DNA of 64,000 nucleotides from an uncultured Latescibacterota bacterium (GTDB lineage: Bacteria > Latescibacterota > UBA2968). Under the pieces are notes generated by a model. That model was not told the DNA's origin and searched no databases. It saw nothing but the letters and a program-made list of their open reading frames with translations. Shown piece by piece: positions 1 to 8,208 of this stretch. How positions within the stretch are numbered: position 1 is the first letter of the stretch; every line of letters begins with the position of its first letter. The stretch lies in NCBI GenBank assembly GCA_958295785.1, contig OY282377.1, positions 5,396,896-5,460,895 on the forward strand. The letters run 5' to 3'. A program made the position numbers and the translations under genes.

Positions 1-666
1 CGGTTTATGATCGCGCTGAACGAGCATCACAAACACTTCACGCCCAACAGCGTTCACATTGTCCTCGAAGAAATCCTCGCATTATTGGAAGCCGAAGAAG
101 CGTTTCTGAGTATGACATTTCCCATTTTTTTGGTGAGAAAAGCCCCGGTAACGGGCATTGAAGGCATGCTGGACTACAACTGCGAATTTAAGGCGATGTT
201 GACCAGAGATGGCATGCACGACAAGTTGATCGGCGTGCGCGCCAATGTGGCGAGTCTCTGCCCGTGTAGCAAGGAAATCAGTGACTACGGCGCGCACAAT
301 CAGCGTTCTGAAGTGCGGATGAACGTGCGCCCCTATGACGGTGAGTTTATCTGGTTTGAAGATTTGATCGACATTGGCGAATACAATGCGTCTTGTCAAC
401 TCTATCCCATCTTGAAACGCCCGGATGAAAAATACGTCACGGAGCGCGCTTATGATCATCCCAAGTTTGTCGAAGACATGGTGCGCGATGTGGCCGCTGA
501 TTTGCTCGCGATCATGGACGAAGAGCGCATCGCGTGGTTTTACGTATCGAGCAACAACTACGAGAGCATTCACAACCACGACGCGTTTGCCAAAATTGAG
601 CGCGGCGTGCGCGGGCCTCTCTTAACGCACCGCAAAGAAGCCCAAAATGAGTTGGTGATGATTTAG
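1..666 (+). CDS. folE2: GTP cyclohydrolase FolE2 (type IB), 5' end outside window
   Basis: GTP cyclohydrolase IB converts GTP to dihydroneopterin triphosphate, the first step of folate (and often queuosine) synthesis, in the cytosol. The visible 221 codons carry the FolE2 signature SLCPCSKEISDYGAHNQRS, with the metal-binding Cys, and the late NYESIHNHDA segment. The frame is open to base 1 (Arg-Phe before the first visible Met) and family members are about 250-300 residues, so the N-terminus lies upstream of the window; the Met at base 7 is internal. It converges on sufE with a shared hairpin terminator between them. Family assignment is firm; the start cannot be seen. Confidence 0.93.
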   Translation, partial: RFMIALNEHHKHFTPNSVHIVLEEILALLEAEEAFLSMTFPIFLVRKAPVTGIEGMLDYNCEFKAMLTRDGMHDKLIGVRANVASLCPCSKEISDYGAHNQRSEVRMNVRPYDGEFIWFEDLIDIGEYNASCQLYPILKRPDEKYVTERAYDHPKFVEDMVRDVAADLLAIMDEERIAWFYVSSNNYESIHNHDAFAKIERGVRGPLLTHRKEAQNELVMI

Positions 667-825
667 CAAGCACAGTACACGACAAAACGCAACTCTACGG
701 AACGGGGTACCACTGCGTAGCCGTTCATCTAAGCGCGCAGTAATTGGGGAGGGAGCGGGAACTGACCACCAGCCACCAACTACTTGGGAGCGGCGGTTGT
801 TCGTCTATTCTGCTGTTTGGCACAA

Positions 826-860
826 AGAAAGCCCGTGAACATTGCTCGCGGGCTTTTTTA
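826..860. terminator. Bidirectional intrinsic terminator between folE2 and sufE
   Basis: An 8-bp GC-rich stem (AAAGCCCG at 828-835 pairing with CGGGCTTT at 849-856) is followed by a T run. It sits between two convergent genes and overlaps the last codons of sufE, so it can end both transcripts. Confidence 0.7.
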
Positions 861-1277
861 TCCCGCTGTGGCAAACGCGAGTTCGTGAATGCGCTTGACC
901 ATCGCGGCAAAGCCATTGGCGCGGTTGATGCTGAGGTGGTTGGCGAGGTCGAGTTTTACAAAAATGCTGCGGATGTCCGCAGTGAGAATTTCCCGGGCGG
1001 TTTTGCAGGAATACAACGCCAACAAAATAGCGACCAAGCCCTTGACAATTTGTGCGTCGCTGTCTGCGCGAAATTCGATCACGGGCGGGTCGCCATCTCG
1101 AACATCGGTGATGAGCCATACATTGCTCACGCACCCCTGCACGCGATTGGCCTCGTTTTTGTATTCGGCTTCGAGCGGGGGCAATTTGCGACCGAGTTCA
1201 ATGATATACCGATAGCGGTCTTCCCAATCCGCGAGCACATCAAAATTTTGCATAATGCGGTCAATGGTGATGTCCAT
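858..1277 (-). CDS. sufE: SufE family Fe-S cluster assembly sulfur acceptor
   Basis: SufE takes persulfide sulfur from the cysteine desulfurase SufS and passes it to the SufBCD scaffold. The 139-residue protein has normal length for the family and shows the active-site loop VQGCVSNVW with the acceptor Cys at residue 49. No other suf gene is visible in the window, so it may act with a remote SufS or a CsdA-like desulfurase. It is transcribed toward folE2. The region just upstream holds a dispersed repeat (1308-1350), which would separate it from its promoter. Confidence 0.92.
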   Translation of the reverse strand: MDITIDRIMQNFDVLADWEDRYRYIIELGRKLPPLEAEYKNEANRVQGCVSNVWLITDVRDGDPPVIEFRADSDAQIVKGLVAILLALYSCKTAREILTADIRSIFVKLDLANHLSINRANGFAAMVKRIHELAFATAG

Positions 1278-1307
1278 AGAAAACCTCTAAAAAGCAGGGA
1301 GACGCAA

Positions 1308-1372
1308 GAAGCCATCTTAAAATTATCGGGACCTACCCCCCTAACCCCCCTTCCTTCAAGGAAGGGGGGAAT
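1308..1372 (+). repeat. Dispersed repeat D, copy 1 (C-rich tracts)
   Basis: The stretch starting AGCCATCTTAAAATTATCGG and followed by C-rich tracts recurs as its reverse complement at about 18655-18765 with nearly the same bases. Both copies lie between genes. Confidence 0.65.
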
Positions 1373-1485
1373 CAAGATCTCCCTTCATGAAAAGGGGATA
1401 GAACATTTCCCCTCCCCGTTGCAGGGAGGGGCCGGGGGCTGAAAGCGAAAAGCTGATTGCATTTTGCATCTTATGCCTTTTACCC

Positions 1486-1794
1486 ATGCAAATCAAGAAG
1501 AAATACGCCCGGATCTACAAAGATGTTGCCAAAATTCCCGAAGGCACAGTGGCAACTTATGGACAAATAGCCGAGCGGGTGGGGTGCGGGCCGCGCGAAG
1601 TGGGCAGGGCACTGTCGGAATTGCCACCCCATATATCTTGCCCATGGCATCGGGTCATCAATGCGCGGGGGATGGTATCAATCCGCAGTGGGAATCACAT
1701 GGCCCATCACGATCAGGAAGCCCGTCTCGAAGCAGAAGGCGTTGTTTTTGTCAATGGACGGGTCGATCTCGAAATTTACAGATGGGAAGAATAG
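1486..1794 (+). CDS. Alkyltransferase-like protein (ATL), Trp replaces the reactive Cys
   Basis: The 102-residue protein matches the DNA-binding domain of O6-alkylguanine DNA methyltransferases. Helix-turn-helix residues with the arginine finger (GPREVGRAL) are present, but the alkyl-acceptor motif PCHRV reads PWHRV (Trp54). That substitution defines ATL proteins such as E. coli YbaZ/eATL and yeast Atl1, which bind and flag O6-alkylguanine for nucleotide excision repair rather than removing the alkyl group. Length and the conserved C-terminal segment (RLEAEGVVF) fit ATLs. The start ATG was chosen because it places KKKYARIYKDVAKIP at the family's usual N-terminus. It is a single gene with no obvious partner. 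Confidence 0.9.
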   Translation: MQIKKKYARIYKDVAKIPEGTVATYGQIAERVGCGPREVGRALSELPPHISCPWHRVINARGMVSIRSGNHMAHHDQEARLEAEGVVFVNGRVDLEIYRWEE

Positions 1795-1890
1795 ATGCAG
1801 GGCGCATGCCTATTGCGTTGAAGCCTTGATCTTGCGACGGGAAAGCGTGCAGTTGGAATCGCCAAATTTTCGCGTGTTGACCACGGCCAA

Positions 1891-2229
1891 ATGGCAGAAT
1901 TGAAGGGTGAATTGAAAGATCTAATCACCAAAGAGATAGCAAAACTAAGGTTGCAAACCACCGAGGACATGGCAGAGTTAAAGGATCAAACTGCCCAAGA
2001 CATCGCAGAGGTGAAAGAGGAACTGAAGAGGCAAGCGGTCAAGATCGATAACCTGACAAGCGAAAGCACGAGGAGGGATTGGGATGATAAAATCAAATGT
2101 CAAACAAACGGTCAATTTCATCTTGGGCTTTTCGCAACACTTTCTGACACCATGAAGCCAGACGCAGTTTGCGATTCGCCGGAGGGGGATCGCCTGCTTC
2201 CTGAACCGCTGTTCGCAGGGCTTCTATAA
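1891..2229 (+). CDS. Coiled-coil hypothetical protein, probably a remnant
   Basis: The first 60 residues are rich in Glu, Lys and Leu with heptad spacing and are predicted to form a coiled coil (MAELKGELKDLITKEI). The C-terminal part is unlike a folded protein and overlaps an open frame on the other strand (2093-2392) that is equally plausible in its helical portion. No ribosome site precedes the ATG. Because an IS and a dispersed repeat lie immediately downstream, this may be what is left of a larger gene. No function can be assigned. Confidence 0.25.
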   Translation: MAELKGELKDLITKEIAKLRLQTTEDMAELKDQTAQDIAEVKEELKRQAVKIDNLTSESTRRDWDDKIKCQTNGQFHLGLFATLSDTMKPDAVCDSPEGDRLLPEPLFAGLL

Positions 2230-2306
2230 GGACTTCTCTTAATTCCTGTGGCAACTTCTCCAATTCCGACGTCAAGAGCGCGATGCTCTTGGCGTTTTTA
2301 GTTTGG
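2093..2306 (-). CDS. Possible small helical protein (competes with the plus-strand frame)
   Basis: This minus-strand frame encodes a helical, charged segment (LTSELEKLPQELREVLIEAL and onward) ending ...QDEIDRLFDI. Upstream of about 2306 the frame runs into a dispersed repeat, so the true N-terminus is not visible. Composition looks protein-like, but no family is recognised. At most one of this and the plus-strand frame at 1891 is likely to be real over the shared bases. Confidence 0.25.
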
Positions 2307-2384
2307 CGGCCTGTGGCCCTCCGCCGCAAAATACAGAGACGGGAACGACCTGTGGGGACGTATCCCGCTCTGTTCACAATGTAA
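2307..2384 (+). repeat. Dispersed ~80-bp repeat, left copy flanking the IS5-type element
   Basis: The segment beginning CCTGTGGCCCTCCGCCGCAA closely resembles 3494-3573 (CCTGTGGCCCTCCACCGCAG). The two copies are in the same orientation on either side of the IS at 2441-3367. Confidence 0.6.
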
Positions 2385-2440
2385 CCCCCCACAACGAAAA
2401 ATCAAATTGCATTTTTTGTTCTACTCGCTTTCTACTCTTA

Positions 2441-3367
2441 GAAGCCCTAACATAAAGAAATCAAGCGTCTGAAACAGATGAGTGAACAGCCGATGGAGAG
2501 GAACGCCGCATGGATGTCCGCTCTGCGCTCGTCGCGCACCCGCAGGCTACGGAACTGCCGGAGCCAGGCCAGCGTCCGCTCAACGACCCACCGGTACACC
2601 CCCAACCCGCTGCCATGCGCTGTACCCCGCCGGGCGATCACCGGCCAGATGTGGCATGCACGCAGGGCCTTCCGGCATGCCTTCGAGTCATAGGCACGGT
2701 CCGCATACAGCCGTTGGGGTCTGCGGCGCGGACGACCGCGTTTGCCCCTGACCGCAGGCACGGCGTCCACCCATGGCAACCATTGCGTCACATCTGGCCG
2801 GTTCGCCCCGGTCACAATCGCGGTCAGAGGCACCCCGTTGGCATCGGTGATCCCATGATGCTTACGCCCGGGCTTGCGGCGGTCTGTGGGATTGGGGCCG
2901 GGTTTTTTTTTCGCCCCCCACCGCACGCAGGGAGGCACTGTCCACACAGGCGCGAGACCAGTCCAGGCCATCGGCCGCTCGCAGTTTGGACAACAGCAGA
3001 TGATGAAGCCGCTCCCACACGCCGGCGTCATGCCATGCCTTCAGACGACGCCAGCAGGTCATCCCGGAACCCCACCCCATCTCTTGGGGCAACTGCTCCC
3101 ACGGGATGCCGCTCTTCAGGACGAATAGAATGCCGGTCAACGCCTTGCGGTCATCAATGCGCTTACGTCCGGGAAAGCGGAACCGTCCAGGCTTGGGAAC
3201 CGGCAAAAGGGGGTGGACCTTTTCCCAGAGTGCATCGCTCACGAGGGGTTTGGTCATCTGTTCCTCCTCGCCCGGTTGCAGATGCCGGGCATGGACGTTG
3301 TAAGGGTTGGGCTGAGAAGAAAATCGGCCTCTCACAAATCCATGGCAACGCTTTTTGTTAGGGCTTC
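2441..3367 (-). mobile_element. IS5-family insertion sequence (927 bp)
   Basis: The element is bounded by inverted repeats GAAGCCCTAACATAAAG (left) and GAAGCCCTAACAAAAAG (right, read inward). TTA occurs directly outside both ends (2438-2440 and 3368-3370), consistent with the 3-bp TNA target duplication of the IS5/IS427-IS1031 group. It holds one transposase split over two overlapping frames. Intact ends and target duplication suggest a fairly recent insertion. Confidence 0.88.
2447..3257 (-). CDS. IS5-family DDE transposase in two frames
   Basis: The first frame (start ATG at 3257 after a GAGGAGG ribosome site, ending about 2862) carries the N-terminal domain (MTKPLVSDALWEKVHPLLP) and the first catalytic Asp (CVDSASLR). 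The second frame (to 2447) carries the second Asp (YADRAYDS) and the Glu region (RWVVERTLAWL). The frames meet at a run of nine A in the mRNA (2903-2911 on the plus strand), and going from the first to the second needs a +1 (or -2) change or loss of one A by polymerase slippage. Split transposases with A-rich slip sites are known in IS5 subgroups. A simple inactivating indel is the alternative. Confidence 0.85.
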
Positions 3368-3493
3368 TTAATTCGCATTTTCAACGAGTAAGTCCGTAAA
3401 TCCTGAAAAGACAGAAGTGACGGAAAGAAAAAAAATACCCGCAGATATCGTGGCGTATCTGTGGGGAACGGTGGAGAGCCGCTATTGGTTTAG

Positions 3494-3573
3494 GACACCT
3501 GTGGCCCTCCACCGCAGAATACAGAGACGGAAACGGTTTGCAGGCCGTAATCCACTCTGTCTTTCAATATAAG
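3494..3573 (+). repeat. Dispersed ~80-bp repeat, right copy flanking the IS5-type element
   Basis: Partner of 2307-2384, same orientation. The remaining bases from 3371 to 3700 show no gene; a purine-rich tract with GAAAGGAGGGAGAG at 3618-3632 lies before the next gene. Confidence 0.55.
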
Positions 3574-3718
3574 GTTTCACAGCCACAAGAGTTGTGTTTT
3601 TCTTTTTTTTCCAACGAGAAAGGAGGGAGAGAAAGTTTGAAACCTAGTGTTCCTTTGTTTCAAAATGCTTCATTTCGCAACACTATCTCGTAGTTTTAAC
3701 CATAAGGAGAATGGTCTG

Positions 3719-4570
3719 TTGTTTCGTATCGTTGTTGTTATTTGCCTGATGGCTTTTGTCGTGCCTTCGCAAGTTTCCGCACAGGTTGCCGGTGGAGACG
3801 GGGTTTCAAGCAAGGAAATGGTCGATGTCATTTCCTTGAAAGATGGCCGGATTATTCGCGGCAAAATCCTCGAGAAGACGGACACGTTTCTGATTGTGCG
3901 GGCAGGGGATGGCAGTATATCCACGTTTCAAGTGGCTCAAGTCGTCGGCACGTTCCAAGAGGAAGCACGCATGAGCACCGGCCCCATGGGTCCCGGCGCG
4001 ACGATGGGCACTGGCCAAAAAGGATCGGGCATCGGAAAAATTAAGATCGGTGGCGGGGTTATCTTTTCGCCGGAGACAGGGTTATCTGCTCACCTCGGGT
4101 CCGCTGTGCCTGTGTCCCGTTTGAATGAGATGAACTGGTTTCCGTTGGTAGAGGGCACGTTTGGGCAATACAAATACAAACAAGGGTTCGACTTCACCTT
4201 AGTCAACACCAGTCGCGATTATTACGGCACAGGCTCTTTTTCATCAACCACTACCTCTCGGTTTATAGGCGTCAACGCTCTGATGGCGTATCAGTACTTA
4301 AAATGGTACGCCTTTGGTGGTGCTGGATTCTTACATATATCCAGGAGCATTCGGATATCCGATTCCTCATCAGAGCTCTCTGAGAATGAAGAGAAAGAGA
4401 TCATTGACAGTCTAAAGCGGTTGTATCCTAAAACGCATCAGTCTCAGTCCAATATCGGCATCACCGCAGGTGTGGGAATGAACATCACCAAAATGCTATT
4501 TGCCGAAGTCCGGTGGACAGGAGGCTCGGCCTCGCGTGCAATGGTCACAGCCGGCATCAAAATACCGTGA
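3719..4570 (+). CDS. Secreted hypothetical protein, probable outer-membrane barrel
   Basis: The open frame can start at 3647, but the best ribosome site (AAGGAG, 3704-3709) points to a TTG at 3719 (or CTG at 3716). This gives a clean signal peptide, FRIVVVICLMAFVVPSQVSAQ-like, with cleavage after ...SA-Q. A short beta segment follows (SLKDGRIIRGKILEKTDT), resembling domains that read 'response to a regulated residue' in Bacteroidetes-type secreted proteins. The rest has alternating aromatic strands (YQYLKWYAFGGAGFLHI) and ends in a glycine-rich strand, as in 8-strand barrels. The next gene, 42 bp downstream, is a lipoprotein, so the two may form an envelope pair. Function is unknown. Confidence 0.65.
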   Translation: MFRIVVVICLMAFVVPSQVSAQVAGGDGVSSKEMVDVISLKDGRIIRGKILEKTDTFLIVRAGDGSISTFQVAQVVGTFQEEARMSTGPMGPGATMGTGQKGSGIGKIKIGGGVIFSPETGLSAHLGSAVPVSRLNEMNWFPLVEGTFGQYKYKQGFDFTLVNTSRDYYGTGSFSSTTTSRFIGVNALMAYQYLKWYAFGGAGFLHISRSIRISDSSSELSENEEKEIIDSLKRLYPKTHQSQSNIGITAGVGMNITKMLFAEVRWTGGSASRAMVTAGIKIP

Positions 4571-4612
4571 ACAACTGTTGCCACATCCATCATCCTCAAA
4601 AAGAGATAAACC

Positions 4613-5092
4613 ATGAAACGAAAGTTTGCAGTGAGCATTATCCTTTTCAGCAACCTTGCTCCAATGATCTTCATTGCGATTTTGATGTTGGGCTGTGGGA
4701 AAGATAGTCCGGTGAATAACGAATCCAACATTCCCTCGGAGTATCGAGGAAGACTTGTTGAGGATCAGGGAACCATCACGGTGCAATCGCGTGAAGTCAC
4801 GTTTCGCGTTTGGGACCATGGACGAGTAGTGGACGGTGATATAATCACATTGATCGTCAACGACCAGGTCTTGTTGGACACGTTTGAATTGAAAGGGCCT
4901 GATGCGAAGCAACAGGTTGCCGTTACGCTGGAATTTACAGGCTACAACTACCTCCTGCTGTTCGCACACAACGTAGGCTCTATCCCGCCGAATACTGTTG
5001 GGTTGTCCATTCATGACGGGATGACAGAGCAAAGTTTCGAGTTAGAGGCGAACCTCAGCACCAACGGTGCTTACAACATCGTCGTCGAATAG
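4613..5092 (+). CDS. Putative lipoprotein of unknown function
   Basis: A 159-residue protein with a lipoprotein signal: KRK, a long hydrophobic core and the lipobox LMLGC with Cys28 as the lipidation site. The mature part is all-beta in character. Its FRVWDHGRVVDGDIITLIV and IPPNTVGLSI segments recall a small beta domain found in many Bacteroidetes-type secreted proteins, but I cannot name the family. It follows the barrel-like gene by 42 bp in the same direction and is ended by a strong hairpin at 5189-5229, which supports a two-gene unit acting in the envelope. Confidence 0.65.
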   Translation: MKRKFAVSIILFSNLAPMIFIAILMLGCGKDSPVNNESNIPSEYRGRLVEDQGTITVQSREVTFRVWDHGRVVDGDIITLIVNDQVLLDTFELKGPDAKQQVAVTLEFTGYNYLLLFAHNVGSIPPNTVGLSIHDGMTEQSFELEANLSTNGAYNIVVE

Positions 5093-5188
5093 TTGCGATT
5101 GGCTTGCCTCCTCAATGGCAAAAAGGTTTACCGGACACTGCTACAACCTGAAATTCGAGAAGATTAGGTAGCAAGGGAGTTCTCCACA

Positions 5189-5229
5189 AAACAAGCCCGG
5201 GTTCGCAAGGAACTCGGGCTTTTGTTTTT
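5189..5229 (+). terminator. Intrinsic terminator, first copy of a duplicated block
   Basis: A stem formed by AAGCCCGGGTT and AACTCGGGCTT around GCGAAGG-type loop bases is followed by TTTTGTTTTT. The same sequence recurs at 8030-8070 because the block was duplicated. Confidence 0.8.
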
Positions 5230-5367
5230 CGTTGTCAGCGGTTGGCGGTCAGCAAAACAAGCAATCCGCGGTGGAGAGGTGGGGCTGAAAGCTGAAAGCC
5301 CAAAGCTGATTTCAGTGAACATTTGACGTTACGCAATGCTCCGCTTGTCATTCAGCGGGAAATCGCG

Positions 5368-6309
5368 TCATGCCTCCGCATCCAACACGCGCTGAAATGC
5401 CGCCAGATTATTGACTTGCACCGCTGCACGATGCAACTGCTTGAGCCGTTGCAAATCGTCGATGACCGCAATGCGATCAGCGAACTGGCCGGCCACACCC
5501 GCATCAAAGCGAACCGCCAACGCTTCTCGGATGCTCTCTTGGATGCCTCGCTCAATGCCCTGCTCAATGCCCTGCTCGATGCCCTGCTCGATGCCCTGCT
5601 CAATGCCTTGTTTAACGCCCAGTTCCTTGAGGTATTGGGCAAACGATGATTCACGCATAATCGCGTCCATAAGACCCTCCTGAGAAATGATACTCGTGAT
5701 AGTGTTTGGATCATACGCCAACCCACTTAATACTGCCAAGCCGCCCAAAAAGTTAGCCTTTTCTGCCTGCGCCAACGACACGGCATCACTCCTGCGAATG
5801 CACTGACGCAACCATTCCTCAGAAGTCATCCCCGCAGGACGCTTCATCAATGGCGCGAATGGAAGCAAACCCGGATGACCGCCCTCAACAATGTCTTGCC
5901 CGTCTATCTCGTTCAGCCGAATCACCTTATAGCGCACCACCACTGGGTAATCGGGATGCTTTTGGAGGTAAAGCCCTTCATCGCGTCGCCCGGCATCGGG
6001 CCGTAGGTAGATCACATGGGAATAGACCGGCAGGCCATAGTATTCAATGAGCCGGATGATATAGCTGGCCATGCGGATCGGCATGGGCGTATCCCTGCTG
6101 TCGGTGGTTTGAAATTCCGTGTGTACCAAGACCTCCTCGCCATCAATCCACACGCGAATCAGGCTATCGGTTAAGCGCGTTTCAACCCTAGGGATCTCGG
6201 GGTCGAGGATTGCGCGGATTTCGACATCGGCTCGTCCGAGGGTGAAGCGGACGAAATCGGCAGGGTAGGTTTGAATCAAATGTTTGGAAATCGTATCGTA
6301 TTCTGCCAT
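5368..6309 (-). CDS. Rpn-type PD-(D/E)XK nuclease/transposase-family protein, copy 1
   Basis: A 313-residue protein of the Rpn/'PD-(D/E)XK nuclease family transposase' group, whose E. coli members promote RecA-independent recombination through DNA cleavage. The N-terminal nuclease core shows Asp48 (TRLTDSLIR) and the Glu65-x-Gln67 motif (LVHTEFQ) typical of Rpn proteins. The C-terminal part contains tandem GIEQ tetrapeptides ([10 protein letters not shown]..., five repeats counting GIER), encoded by a 12-bp repeat, before an amphipathic tail. An almost identical gene lies at 8724-9677 and a truncated one at 8209-8698; they differ mainly in GIEQ number. A TnpB fragment lies just upstream. Confidence 0.88.
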   Translation of the reverse strand: MAEYDTISKHLIQTYPADFVRFTLGRADVEIRAILDPEIPRVETRLTDSLIRVWIDGEEVLVHTEFQTTDSRDTPMPIRMASYIIRLIEYYGLPVYSHVIYLRPDAGRRDEGLYLQKHPDYPVVVRYKVIRLNEIDGQDIVEGGHPGLLPFAPLMKRPAGMTSEEWLRQCIRRSDAVSLAQAEKANFLGGLAVLSGLAYDPNTITSIISQEGLMDAIMRESSFAQYLKELGVKQGIEQGIEQGIEQGIEQGIERGIQESIREALAVRFDAGVAGQFADRIAVIDDLQRLKQLHRAAVQVNNLAAFQRVLDAEA

Positions 6310-6317
6310 GTGGATAC

Positions 6318-6580
6318 CCCTGAGTGACGAACTCCCCTTGCTGAAGCAAAGGGGCTTCTAAGGAGATTGTGCGATCAACAAAGAGTGCGGCAAAAGCAAC
6401 AAGCCATCTGGCATCTTCTCCTGCAAAGGTTGACATCCCAACCCGATGAATGTTTGTGGCCGCGTTCAAATCTCGGTCAGTTTCATAGCCACAGTCGCAA
6501 ACAAAGACCCGTTCACGCTGTGGCAACTTTTACCACGCCACAAGCAGAACACGTCTTACAGCTTGAATTGGACAAACTGC
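6318..6580 (-). pseudogene. TnpB (IS200/IS605 OrfB) C-terminal remnant, copy 1
   Basis: Translation of 6526 downward gives RERVFVCDCGYETDRDLNAA, the second half of the TnpB zinc ribbon and its conserved DRDxNAA motif with the RuvC-like Asp. The first zinc-ribbon Cys pair lies upstream in another frame, so there is a frameshift as well as loss of the N-terminal two thirds. It cannot encode a working TnpB. The same remnant precedes Rpn copy 3 at 9686-9948. Confidence 0.75.
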
Positions 6581-6659
6581 GTAACATCAATAAATAATCT
6601 GCAATATCTCTCGCTCTGTCAAGTGGTTCGTCACCCATTCCCGCCATCAAGCGGTCAGT

Positions 6660-6910
6660 CCCTTGTCTGAATCGCGGATTGTCGCGGATTTAGGGATTGC
6701 GCGGATTAACCCCACCCCCTGCCACTCACTGCGTCCTCCGCACCTGCTACATCCTTTATGCCACCTACACGCTCTGCCCTACCGGCGCCGCCCAATCCGC
6801 GTCATCTGCATCATCTGGTTAATCCGCGATTCAGACAGTGACCCGCGTCGCCTCATCCTGTTCATCCTTTAATCCTGAATAACGGCGTACAACTTCGACA
6901 GAAGTTTATC
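6660..6910. repeat. GCGGATT-rich intergenic repeat with inverted ends
   Basis: The left end (TTGTCTGAATCGCGGATT, about 6662-6680) and a right segment (AATCCGCGATTCAGACAG, about 6822-6840) are inverted copies. Several GCGGATT direct copies lie between or near them. The bases ATTCAGACAAGGGG reappear at 8010 just beyond the next IS, suggesting that IS landed inside or beside such a unit. No gene is seen in this stretch. Confidence 0.5.
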
Positions 6911-6912
6911 CT

Positions 6913-8006
6913 ATAGGACTTACGCATGCTGAGTTAAAAAAGGGTGCAATTCCGTAAAATTTATCACTTTGAGGAGGTGTCAATGCGCCACCCGACGCGT
7001 TTGGATTACTGTCAGTATCTGCTTAGCAGTCCCCTCAACGATACCCTGACCCATTTCGCCGACCATAGCGAAGGGTTCAGTCATGATATGATCAACCGCT
7101 ATCTCGCCGGTGAGCGTATCCCCCCCCGCTTGGTGTGGGAACATGTCAAAGACCACATCGCGCTGACGCCTGAAGGCGATGTGATCTTTGATGACCCGGT
7201 TTTAGACAAGCGACACGCGCGCAAGATCGCGTGAGTGCGTCGTCAATATAGCGGCAACGCCCAAGGCGTCATCAATGGCATCGGGGGGGTCACATGTGTC
7301 TATGTCCATCCGCAACAGGATCGGTTCTGGCTGATTGACTATCGGATTTATGACCCGCAAGGCGATGGCAAAACCAAATTGGATCCTCTCAAGGACATGC
7401 TCTCTGCGTTGGTCTATCAGAAGGGCCTTCCTTTTACCGGGGTCTTGATGGACAGTTGGTATGCGACCAAAACGGTCATGCGACACAGAGAGCAGATGCA
7501 AAAAACCTATTATTGTCCCCTCAAGACGAACCGGCGCGTGGACGATTCGGCAGGCACAACCCCCTACCAGCGCGTAGATAGCTTAACTTGGACTCAAGCG
7601 GAGCGCAAACAAGGCAAGCCCATTAAAATCAGAGGGTTCCCCAAAGACCACAAAGTGAAATTATTCCGGGTGGCGTCTTCTGATAGACGCACGGCGTATG
7701 TCGTAACTAACGACCATGCTCAAAACGATTCTTCAGGGGTACAACAGGTGTGTCACAGGCGATGGAAAATTGAGCCCTTTCACCGCGAAGTCAAACAGGT
7801 GACCGGGCTTGAAAAATGTCAATGTCGGTTGGCACGCATGGTACGAAATCATATTGGGTGTGCGATGTTCGTTTGGATTCGACTCGCGCAGGTGGCCTAT
7901 CAAACAGGACAAACCATTTATCAAGTCAAATACCGAGGGCTAGCTGACTTCTTGAGACAACAACTCAAAGCACCTCATATTCCAATGGAAATTGCGTAAG
8001 TCCTAT
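6913..8006 (+). mobile_element. IS4/IS701-type insertion sequence (about 1.1 kb)
   Basis: Ends are perfect 14-bp inverted repeats, ATAGGACTTACGCA on the left (6913-6926) and its complement on the right (7993-8006). One transposase fills the element. CCT occurs outside both ends, but the target duplication is not certain. It lies between the first and second copies of the duplicated Rpn block. Confidence 0.82.
6983..7999 (+). pseudogene. IS4/IS701-type transposase interrupted by an in-frame TGA
   Basis: Translation starts at ATG 6983 after GAGGAGGTG and gives an N-terminal helical domain (RHPTRLDYCQYLL), the first DDE Asp region (DDPVLDKRHARKIA) and then TGA at 7232-7234. The same frame continues at once with VRRQYSGNAQGVING, the second Asp (LMDSWYATK) and the Glu region (RRWKIEPFHREVKQ), ending at 7999. 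The family has an unbroken sequence across this point, usually with Leu, so TGA is a nonsense change. Downstream bases give no selenocysteine-type hairpin. The element is probably not autonomous. Confidence 0.8.
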
Positions 8007-8029
8007 CCTAATTCAGACAAGGGGCCACA

Positions 8030-8070
8030 AAACGAGCCCGGGTTCGCAAGGAACTCGGGCTTTTGTTTTT
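8030..8070 (+). terminator. Intrinsic terminator, second copy of duplicated block
   Basis: Same hairpin and T run as 5189-5229 (GAGCCCGGG...CTCGGGCTTTTG). It marks the left end of the second block copy; no gene reads into it from the left except the dead IS transposase. Confidence 0.75.
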
Positions 8071-8208
8071 CGTTGTCAGCGGTTGGCGGTCAGCAAAACA
8101 AGCAATCAGCGGTGGAGAGATGGGGGTGAAAGCTGAAAGCCAAAAGCTGATTTCAGTGAACATTTGACGTTACGCAATGCTCCGCTTGTCATTCAGCGGG
8201 AAATCGCG

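Larger units (their letters stand above)
5186..6660 (-). repeat. Duplicated block, copy 1 (terminator + Rpn gene + TnpB remnant)
   Basis: Nearly the whole block recurs downstream: its left part at 8029-8698 and its right part at 8699-10025. Copies are almost identical at the base level outside the 12-bp GIEQ repeats, so the duplication is young. Confidence 0.85.

Noticed and set aside
3163-3361. Plus-strand frames of 60-280 codons through the IS
   Set aside because: Shadows of the transposase; no coding signature.
7232-7234. TGA in the IS transposase read as selenocysteine
   Set aside because: Transposases of this family have no redox residue there and the bases downstream give no G-loop hairpin; nonsense change preferred.
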